Position numbers and translations under genes: made by a program | The notes under the pieces: generated by a model | What the model saw: only the letters and a program-made list of their open reading frames with translations | Told to the model about the DNA's origin: nothing | The model's database searches: none | Shown: positions 6,904-12,457 of the stretch, piece after piece | Layout of the letters: each line of letters begins with the position of its first letter | Numbering within the stretch: position 1 is the stretch's first letter | NCBI GenBank assembly: GCA_002390825.1 | Contig: DGQR01000066.1 | Coordinates: 1-13,860, forward strand | Length of the DNA stretch: 13,860 nt | Direction of reading: 5' to 3' | From: Rhodoferax sp. UBA4409 | GTDB lineage: Bacteria; Pseudomonadota; Gammaproteobacteria; Burkholderiales; Burkholderiaceae_C

Positions 6904-6948
6904 AAAAGCCAGCGCGTCTCCGTGGGCGCTTGCTTCAGCGCGCTTTTT
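6904..6948 (-). other. Imperfect hairpin between kdsB and adk
   Basis: Inverted segments AAAAGC and GCTTTT, with inner GCGC pairs and a two-base bulge, flank a loop of about 22 bases. On the minus strand the stem runs into TTTTCTTTC, so it could act as a weak terminator or attenuator before the adk start at 6884. The long loop and bulge make this doubtful. Confidence 0.25.
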
Positions 6949-7025
6949 ATGGACGGGCAATTAGCCTTGGAGAATATCACGCCCTAACCGGTGTGGAACT
7001 TACAGCTCGCCACCGTATCGGGCGG

Positions 7026-7790
7026 TCAGTTGGCGAGGATGATGCGTCTCACGCGTTCAAGGTCTTCCGGGGTGTCCACACCGGGGCCTGGCGCTGTCTG
7101 GCTGACATGCACCGCGATGCGGTGACCATGCCACATGGCGCGGAGCTGCTCCAGGGCCTCGGTAACTTCTACAGGGGCTTGCGGCAGGGAAGGGAAGGTC
7201 CGCAAGAAGCCTACCCGGTAAGAGTAGATGCCGACGTGGCGCAACGGCGCCGGGTCGGGCAAGGTGTGGATGCCTTGGGCAAATCCATCCCGCCACCAAG
7301 CGATCGGTGCGCGGCTGAAGTACATTGCCAAGCCGGCGGCATCGGTGACTACTTTGACCACATTGGGGTTTGTAAAGTCCGCCACCTCATGGATGGGATG
7401 TGCGGCGGTGCCCATCGTGGCAACCGAGTGGGTTTCCAGCAGGCTTGCAACTGCAGACACCAGCGAGGTGTCAATCAAGGGCTCATCCCCTTGCACATTG
7501 ACCACAATATCGTCATCTGCCAGAGCCAAGAGGCTGCAGGCCTCTGCCAGACGGTCACTGCCCGAGGGGTGGTCCACCCGGGTGAGCAGGCACTCGATAC
7601 CATGCGCCTGGCAGGCGCTCAAGATGCTGGTGTCGTCAGCCGCAACGACTACGCGCACGTCGGCCGATAACCCGGCCCTTACCCGTTCCGCAACGCGGAC
7701 CACCATCGGTAGCCCGCCGATGTCTACCAAGGGTTTGTTGGGCAGACGGGTGGAAGCCAGACGCGCCGGGATCAGCACTGTGTAGGCCAT
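7026..7790 (-). CDS. kdsB: 3-deoxy-manno-octulosonate cytidylyltransferase (CMP-Kdo synthetase)
   Basis: KdsB (254 residues) activates Kdo with CTP to give CMP-Kdo, the donor for the inner core of lipopolysaccharide. The nucleotide-binding start IPARLASTRLPNKPL is at residues 7-21. HPSGSDRLAE is at about 74-83. The metal-binding QGDEPLI is at 100-106. Length and motifs are normal. The ATG at 7790 lies one base after the stop of the Trm112-like gene, with GGAGGG five bases upstream, so translation is probably coupled. It sits with lpxK in one operon and serves the same pathway, since Kdo is added to the product of LpxK. Confidence 0.96.
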   Translation of the reverse strand: MAYTVLIPARLASTRLPNKPLVDIGGLPMVVRVAERVRAGLSADVRVVVAADDTSILSACQAHGIECLLTRVDHPSGSDRLAEACSLLALADDDIVVNVQGDEPLIDTSLVSAVASLLETHSVATMGTAAHPIHEVADFTNPNVVKVVTDAAGLAMYFSRAPIAWWRDGFAQGIHTLPDPAPLRHVGIYSYRVGFLRTFPSLPQAPVEVTEALEQLRAMWHGHRIAVHVSQTAPGPGVDTPEDLERVRRIILAN

Positions 7791-7791
7791 A

Positions 7792-7974
7792 TCAGCCCTC
7801 CAGTTCAGCGTCGCTCAAAACCCGGGCTTCGTTCTCCAGCAACACCGGAATACCGTCACGCACGGGGTAGGCAAGGCGAGCGCTCCGGGAAATCAGCTCT
7901 TGCTTATCGCGGTCGAATTCGAGGGGCCCTTTGGTGACGGGGCAAACCAGCAGTTCAATGAGTCGTGTGTCCAT
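7792..7974 (-). CDS. Trm112/YcaR-like small protein (UPF0434 type)
   Basis: This 60-residue protein of the YcaR/Trm112 type begins MDTRLIELLVCPVTKGPLEF and contains the family segment LAYPVRDGIPVLLENEA. In eukaryotes and archaea Trm112 is a small activator of methyltransferases; the bacterial relatives next to kdsB have no settled role. The usual zinc ligands are largely missing: CPxC is replaced by CPVT, and the later LIC position reads LIS, leaving one cysteine. The start at 7974 matches the family's usual length; it overlaps lpxK by 20 bases and has no clear ribosome binding site. An in-frame ATG at 8007 would add 11 residues and has GGAG ten bases upstream. The gene always tends to lie between lpxK and kdsB in betaproteobacteria, as here. 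Confidence 0.88.
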   Translation of the reverse strand: MDTRLIELLVCPVTKGPLEFDRDKQELISRSARLAYPVRDGIPVLLENEARVLSDAELEG

Positions 7975-9010
7975 GGGGGAATGATACCGAGACGTGGGTA
8001 ATGTCATGAATTCCGATCTCCAGCGCAGCCAGAAATTCAGGAGGCAAGGTTTGAATCAGCGGGACTGACCACGCGTCCGGCAAGTGCTGCCAGAGTTTGG
8101 TGGCGTCTTTTTCTGTGCAAATCAGCACTTTGCCCTCGTATTTATTGCGCGAGTAGCTATGAAAATCATAGTGATCCGGCAGTGCGTCGGTACTTGCCAG
8201 CGTGAGCCCTTGGGCGCGCAGCATGCTGAAAAAATTCTCGGGTTGGGCAATGCCTGCCACCGCATGCAAAGGTCGCTGACTGCGCTGAAGCGAAGACAGG
8301 GGTGTCGTCTGCCCGGTGGCGTTGATGGCCGTGGTCGCCAAAGACCGCTGGGCCAAAAAACCCGGCAGGGTGTTGGTGCCGGTGTGGAGCGTCAATGTCC
8401 GGCTCTCGGTTTGACCTGCAGTGGTTACCAGCGCGCGAGGCCAGGCTTGGCGTAGCGGGCCCGCTGGCAACAGGCCACCGTTTCCGAGGCCGCGGGCATC
8501 GAACACGCAGATCTCGATATCCCGGCGCAGGCGGTAATGCTGCAATCCGTCGTCACACACCACGTGGGTCGTGCCGGGGTATAGGTCGAGCAAACGGCGT
8601 CCAGCCGCCACGCGATCGCGGCCCACCACCACTGGCACGCCGCTTTTGCGGTGCATCAGCAAAGGCTCGTCGCCCACGAGCGCGGCCGGACTGTCTTGGG
8701 TGACAGGCGTTGGCTCCTGATGGCTTCCACCATAGCCCCGCGAAATAATGCCGGGCCGGTGCCCTTGATCCAGCAAATGGGCTACCACTCCAAGCACAGT
8801 GGGGGTTTTACCTGCGCCACCCGCAATCACGTTACCCACCACGATTACCGGGACGGGCAGCGCGCTGCTCTGGAGCAGTCCTGCGCGGTAGGCGGCGCGT
8901 TGCAGGCCGGTGAGCGCACCATAAATCAGGGAGATAGGGGCTAGGACCGCACGCACCCATCCACCGGAAACCCAGGCTCGGGTAATAGCCGCCTGGACTG
9001 CGGGCAGCAT
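7955..9010 (-). CDS. lpxK: Tetraacyldisaccharide 4'-kinase (lipid A 4'-kinase)
   Basis: LpxK (351 residues) phosphorylates the 4' position of the lipid A disaccharide at the inner membrane, the sixth step of lipid A synthesis. The Walker A motif GGAGKTP is at residues 64-70, preceded by VIVVGNV. An N-terminal hydrophobic helix (about 22-34, VLAPISLIYGALT) is the expected membrane anchor. Further family segments are ISRGYGG and VCDDGLQHYRL. The late HYDFHSYS and CTEKDATKL segments are also typical. The start at 9010 lies three bases after the exbD stop; its end overlaps the Trm112-like gene. The tight packing points to co-translation with its neighbours. Confidence 0.96.
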   Translation of the reverse strand: MLPAVQAAITRAWVSGGWVRAVLAPISLIYGALTGLQRAAYRAGLLQSSALPVPVIVVGNVIAGGAGKTPTVLGVVAHLLDQGHRPGIISRGYGGSHQEPTPVTQDSPAALVGDEPLLMHRKSGVPVVVGRDRVAAGRRLLDLYPGTTHVVCDDGLQHYRLRRDIEICVFDARGLGNGGLLPAGPLRQAWPRALVTTAGQTESRTLTLHTGTNTLPGFLAQRSLATTAINATGQTTPLSSLQRSQRPLHAVAGIAQPENFFSMLRAQGLTLASTDALPDHYDFHSYSRNKYEGKVLICTEKDATKLWQHLPDAWSVPLIQTLPPEFLAALEIGIHDITHVSVSFPHGHTTH

Positions 9011-9013
9011 GGT

Positions 9014-9439
9014 TTATTTGCCGCCGTTTCCGGAGGACTGGGTCGCGAAGGTGATCTGATTCATTCCCGAGCGGCGGGCGGCTTCCATGACAGTCACTAC
9101 GGCTTGGTGCCGTGCACTCGCATCCGCACTGATGATGATGACAGTGTCTTTGCCCGCCTTTGCATTCTCGATGAGGGCCATGGAGAGGGCCTCTGTGCTG
9201 CGGCCTGCTACCACCTGTTTGTTGATGCTGTAGGCGCCATCTGCGCTGACCGCCACGATCAGTTCTTTGGGGTAATCGCGCTGCGCATCCGCATCCGCGA
9301 CCGGCAGCTTGAGTTGGAGCTCGGTGAACTTGCTGTAGGTGGTCGACAACATCAAGAAAATAAGGATCACCAACAACACGTCGATGAAGGGGATCAGGTT
9401 GATCTCAGGCTCTTCCTGATGGCGGCGCCGGAAGTTCAT
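9014..9439 (-). CDS. exbD: ExbD/TolR-family biopolymer transport protein
   Basis: This 141-residue inner-membrane protein has one span and a periplasmic domain. It starts MNFRRRHQEEPEINLIPFID, and the single membrane span covers about residues 17-33. Asp20 is the proton-path aspartate (Asp25 of Escherichia coli ExbD). With ExbB it forms the proton-driven motor that energises TonB- or TolA-type partners, neither of which is in the window. The start at 9439 has a good GAAGGA site seven bases upstream. A GTG at 9457 overlaps the exbB stop in GTGA and would add six residues, but it has no ribosome binding site. The sequence alone does not separate ExbD from TolR; the placement beside lpxK favours the ExbD-type genes seen there in betaproteobacteria. 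Confidence 0.93.
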   Translation of the reverse strand: MNFRRRHQEEPEINLIPFIDVLLVILIFLMLSTTYSKFTELQLKLPVADADAQRDYPKELIVAVSADGAYSINKQVVAGRSTEALSMALIENAKAGKDTVIIISADASARHQAVVTVMEAARRSGMNQITFATQSSGNGGK

Positions 9440-9453
9440 GGATGCGTCCTTCT

Positions 9454-10080
9454 TCACTTGCGCAGTGCTTTGAGGTGGCGCACCAGATGCTCAGAGCTCA
9501 GCTCCAGTGTCAGCAGATAGGCGTCGACCCGGCCCCGGAAGTAGCGCCAGAAAATCAATGCGGGGATGGCGACCACCAGGCCGAAGGCCGTGTTGTACAG
9601 CGCAATCGAGATGCCGTGGGCCAGTTGTGCCGGGTTGCCTCCGCCTGTGCTGCCAGGGGCTTGGGAGCCAAAAATTTCAATCATGCCGACCACGGTACCA
9701 AACAATCCCAACATGGGCGCGGCTGAGGCGATGGTGCCCAATGCGCTTAAGTATTGTTCGAGCCGTTGGGCAACCAGGCGACCGCTGCCCTCCATCGTGG
9801 CGCGAAGATCATCCTCGGTGCAATGCGGGTTTGCGTTCACAGCACGCAGTCCGGAGGCCAAAACCTGCCCCAGTGCAGAGTTCTTTTCGAGCTGCGCAAC
9901 CACATCGGGGCCGGGGACCGTGCTTTTGGTCACGCTCAAGACTTCATCCAGCAGGCGGGGTGGCGCCACTTTGGCGGTCTTGAGGCTGATAAACCGCTCA
10001 ATAACAATGGCCAGAGCCACAATGGAGCATGCAATCAGGGGCCAGATGGGCCAGCCGGCGGCTTGGATGATGGAAAACAA
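9454..10080 (-). CDS. exbB: ExbB/TolQ-family (MotA/TolQ/ExbB) proton channel protein
   Basis: This 208-residue inner-membrane protein has three predicted spans at about residues 8-27 (WPIWPLIACSIVALAIVIER), 115-140 (GTIASAAPMLGLFGTVVGMIEIF) and 155-180 (ALYNTAFGLVVAIPALIFW). The central segment with GLFGTVVGM is the family signature. It forms the channel of the ExbB-ExbD motor. The start is a TTG at 10080 with CGGAG eight bases upstream; there is no ATG near, and an in-frame stop lies 21 bases before it. It is the first gene of the operon, divergent from xseA across about 208 bases. A weak CATAAT -10-like element lies at 10119-10114, but I saw no good -35. Confidence 0.93.
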   Translation of the reverse strand: MFSIIQAAGWPIWPLIACSIVALAIVIERFISLKTAKVAPPRLLDEVLSVTKSTVPGPDVVAQLEKNSALGQVLASGLRAVNANPHCTEDDLRATMEGSGRLVAQRLEQYLSALGTIASAAPMLGLFGTVVGMIEIFGSQAPGSTGGGNPAQLAHGISIALYNTAFGLVVAIPALIFWRYFRGRVDAYLLTLELSSEHLVRHLKALRK

Positions 10081-10233
10081 ATGCAGATCTCCGCGCAGTT
10101 AAAAAGCTGGGGGATTATGGCCCACTGCCGGTTACCCAGTGCCGCGCGGGCGTCTCTGGAATCGTTTCAAACCGTTAGCTCCGCATGGGGCGTTTGCAAG
10201 AGGCATACTCCGCCCCAAAGGATTGGATACCGC

Positions 10234-10302
10234 ATGATTTCCCCGCAATTTTTGGCAGTGTTTGCAGCATTGCAAGCCGGACAGCAGCATGATCAACCAT
10301 GA
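10234..10302 (+). CDS. Possible 22-codon leader reading frame overlapping the xseA start
   Basis: An ATG at 10234 opens a 22-codon frame (MISPQFLAVFAALQAGQQHD..) whose TGA at 10300-10302 overlaps the beginning of xseA in another frame. AAGGA lies 11 bases upstream, rather far. A ribosome ending here could re-start on xseA, giving coupling. There is no evidence that it is translated; it may be chance. Confidence 0.2.
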   Translation: MISPQFLAVFAALQAGQQHDQP

Positions 10303-11590
10303 CCAGGCAGCGCCCCGCGTCTGGCGGGTAGACGCGCTCTGCCGTGCGCTGGCAGACACCCTGAATGCCCGCTTCAACCCCGTGCGGGTGACTGGCGAGC
10401 TGTCTGGCTTTTCCAGGGCTGCGAGCGGCCATTGCTACTTTTCGCTCAAAGACCAAGATGCCCAGATCCGGTGCGCCATGTTTAAGCGCGCGGCCTCTCG
10501 GCTGGACTTTGCACCCCGTGACGGCGAGTTGGTGGAGGTGTCTGGGCGCCTAGATATCTATGGCCCGCGCGGAGATCTGCAGCTGATTGTGGAGAGCATG
10601 CGCAAGCAAGGGCAGGGCAATCTATTTGAAGAGTTTGTTCGCCTCAAGAACCGGCTTGAATCCCGCGGCCTCTTTGCGCAGGAGCGCAAAAGAGCGCTTC
10701 CCCTGATGCCCCGCGGAATCGGCCTGATTACGTCTTTGGGGGCGGCTGCGCTGCATGATGTGGCCACCGCGCTGCGCCGACGTGTGCCGCATATTCCAGT
10801 GGTGCTGGCTCCTGCTTCGGTACAGGGTGGCAATGCGCCGGCCGAGCTCACCCGCGCTTTGCAAGCCTTGCTGGCCCGCTCTGCTGACATAGACGGCGCG
10901 GGCACCCCTCTGGATGTAATTTTGTTGGTGCGCGGCGGCGGTTCTATGGAGGACCTGTGGGCTTTCAATGACGAGGCACTGGCCATTGCGTTGAGTGAGT
11001 CGCCCATTCCGGTGGTGTCTGGCGTTGGGCATGAGACTGACTTCACGATTGCCGATTTTGTGGCGGATGTTCGGGCTCCGACGCCTACCGCCGCTGCTGA
11101 ATTGGTAGCGACACCCACTACCACCTGCTTGGCCGCCATCGATTTGATGCAAGATCGGCTGAGCGCCGCTGTCCAGCGTCAGTTGGATACCCAGGCGCAG
11201 CGCTTGGACCGCGTTGCCACCAGAGCCGGTCGCCCATCCGGGGTGGTGGTCGGGCACTCCCTGCGGCTGCAGCAAGTGGCGCACCAGTTGCAGGTCGCTC
11301 AACAAGCCCACTTGCTGGAGGCACGCCGCCAGCACGAGGCATTGGCGCTCAAATTTTCGGGTGGGGTACATACCTTGGGGCGGCAAGCGCATGAGCGCTT
11401 GGATCAATCCGCCCTGAGATTGCGGCTGCTTGACCCCACTTTGGTGCTGCAACGGGGCTACGCTTGGCTTGCGGATGCCCAAGGCGCCACGGTGACCTCG
11501 GTTCGACAAGCCGGCCCCGGGGATGTGATCACGGCCACCCTCGCAGACGGTACGGTTGATATGGCCGTACACGCAGTCCACGAAAATTAG
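10289..11590 (+). CDS. xseA: Exonuclease VII large subunit
   Basis: XseA (433 residues from the ATG at 10289) is the catalytic subunit of exonuclease VII, which degrades single-stranded DNA from both ends and acts in mismatch repair and damage tolerance with XseB. The N-terminal OB-fold covers about residues 10-105 (VTGELSGF, CYFSLKD, EVSGRLDIYGPRGDLQ). The nuclease core has LITS, RGGGSMEDLWAFND (about 212-226), GVGHETDFTIADFVAD (245-260) and RAPTPTAAAE. A long helical region follows, ending in the family's LDPTLVLQRGYA. The frame could begin at a TTG at 10262, but the ATG at 10289 gives the better protein start, with only a weak GGA site. No xseB is in the window. It diverges from exbB and is followed 46 bases later by sodB. 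Confidence 0.95.
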   Translation: MINHDQAAPRVWRVDALCRALADTLNARFNPVRVTGELSGFSRAASGHCYFSLKDQDAQIRCAMFKRAASRLDFAPRDGELVEVSGRLDIYGPRGDLQLIVESMRKQGQGNLFEEFVRLKNRLESRGLFAQERKRALPLMPRGIGLITSLGAAALHDVATALRRRVPHIPVVLAPASVQGGNAPAELTRALQALLARSADIDGAGTPLDVILLVRGGGSMEDLWAFNDEALAIALSESPIPVVSGVGHETDFTIADFVADVRAPTPTAAAELVATPTTTCLAAIDLMQDRLSAAVQRQLDTQAQRLDRVATRAGRPSGVVVGHSLRLQQVAHQLQVAQQAHLLEARRQHEALALKFSGGVHTLGRQAHERLDQSALRLRLLDPTLVLQRGYAWLADAQGATVTSVRQAGPGDVITATLADGTVDMAVHAVHEN

Positions 11591-11594
11591 TTTC

Positions 11595-11600
11595 TACAAT
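11595..11600 (+). promoter_or_regulatory. Possible -10 element of a sodB promoter
   Basis: TACAAT lies 36 bases before the sodB start, in the gap after xseA. No good -35 element is seen at the right distance, so either an activator helps or the match is chance. It would allow sodB to be expressed apart from xseA. Confidence 0.3.
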
Positions 11601-11636
11601 AAGTTTTGTTAACAACCCACCCACTACGAGGATCTC

Positions 11637-12218
11637 ATGGAACATACCCTGCCCGCGCTGCCTTACGCCATTGATGCATTGGCTCCTGCATACTCTCAGG
11701 AAACCCTGGAGTTTCACCATGGCAAGCATCACAACGCTTATGTGGTGAACCTGAACAACCTGCAAAAGGGTACAGAGTTCGAGAGCATGACGCTCGAAGA
11801 AATCATCAAAAAATCCAGCGGTGGTGTGTACAACAACGCAGCCCAAATCTGGAACCACACTTTTTTCTGGAACTGCATGAAGCCACAAGGCGGCGGCGAG
11901 CCAACTGGTGCTTTGGCTGATGCCATTAATGCGAAATGGGGTTCTTACGCGGCCTTCAAGGAAGCCTTCGTCAAGTCGGCAGTGGGCAACTTTGGTTCCG
12001 GATGGACATGGTTGGTTAAGAAGGCTGACGGTTCTGTCGACATCGTCAACACCGGCGCTGCAGGTACCCCTCTGACAACCGCTGACAAGGCTTTGTTGAC
12101 CGTGGACGTCTGGGAGCACGCGTACTACATCGACTACCGCAACATGCGCCCCAAGTTCGTGGAAACCTTCCTCGATAAATTGGTGAACTGGGATTTCGCT
12201 GCAGCAAACTTCGCCTGA
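11637..12218 (+). CDS. sodB: Superoxide dismutase [Fe]
   Basis: This 193-residue cytoplasmic enzyme converts superoxide to hydrogen peroxide and oxygen. The four metal ligands are in place: His27 (EFHHGKHHNAYV), His74 (IWNHTFFW), Asp157 and His161 (VDVWEHAYYIDYRN). Gln70 in NNAAQIWNH and the AAQ context mark the iron rather than manganese type. There is no signal peptide. The start has GAGG five bases upstream. It lies 46 bases after xseA and may be read both from there and from its own promoter. A strong intrinsic terminator follows 13 bases after the stop. Iron dependence makes Fur-linked control plausible, but I saw no Fur site. Confidence 0.97.
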   Translation: MEHTLPALPYAIDALAPAYSQETLEFHHGKHHNAYVVNLNNLQKGTEFESMTLEEIIKKSSGGVYNNAAQIWNHTFFWNCMKPQGGGEPTGALADAINAKWGSYAAFKEAFVKSAVGNFGSGWTWLVKKADGSVDIVNTGAAGTPLTTADKALLTVDVWEHAYYIDYRNMRPKFVETFLDKLVNWDFAAANFA

Positions 12219-12231
12219 GTTTTGGTGCAAT

Positions 12232-12267
12232 AAAAAGGCTCGGCGGGCAACCTCCGGGCCTTTTTTT
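12232..12267 (+). terminator. Intrinsic terminator after sodB
   Basis: AAAAAGGCTCGG (12232-12243) pairs with CCGGGCCTTTTT (12254-12265) over 12 positions with a single G-T wobble, around a 10-base loop. It ends in seven T. It separates sodB from the isocitrate dehydrogenase gene. Confidence 0.88.
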
Positions 12268-12333
12268 ATGCGTTTGCTGCACTGCACCTATAAAAATATT
12301 TCCTTGAAGTGGTTTTAAATTTCATATTGCGGT

Positions 12334-12355
12334 AATGCATTGCGAAAAATGCATT
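12334..12355. repeat. Twin palindrome AATGCATT upstream of the isocitrate dehydrogenase gene
   Basis: AATGCATT occurs at 12334-12341 and again at 12348-12355. Each copy is its own reverse complement, and the centres are 14 bases apart. The pair lies 103 bases before the start codon in an AT-rich part of a 190-base spacer. This spacing and symmetry suit a regulator operator, but none is known to me with this sequence. Confidence 0.4.
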
Positions 12356-12457
12356 TCGGGTCAGACCACTGAAAGCACAATTACGCACTATCCGGAGACC
12401 GCTGCCTGTGCGTGAAACAGTTCTGCGTCAACAACACCTCATTTTTGGAGATAAGCG

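Noticed and set aside
6363..7670. A 435-codon open frame on the plus strand
   Set aside because: It lies antisense to adk and kdsB, both of which are unmistakable, and its translation has no recognisable domain. High GC codon bias makes long shadow frames common here.
10114..10145. A promoter for exbB based on CATAAT
   Set aside because: The -10-like element is good, but no -35 element stands at 16-18 bases, so I did not list it as a feature.
10622..11581. A 319-codon open frame on the minus strand
   Set aside because: It is antisense to xseA and shows no domain or plausible ribosome binding site.
11529..12287. A 252-codon open frame on the minus strand
   Set aside because: It is antisense to sodB, whose metal ligands are all present, and it crosses the sodB terminator.
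12406..12420. CTGT and ACAG half-sites before the isocitrate dehydrogenase gene, resembling a LexA site
   Set aside because: The spacer between the half-sites is 7 bases, not the 8 required for LexA binding.
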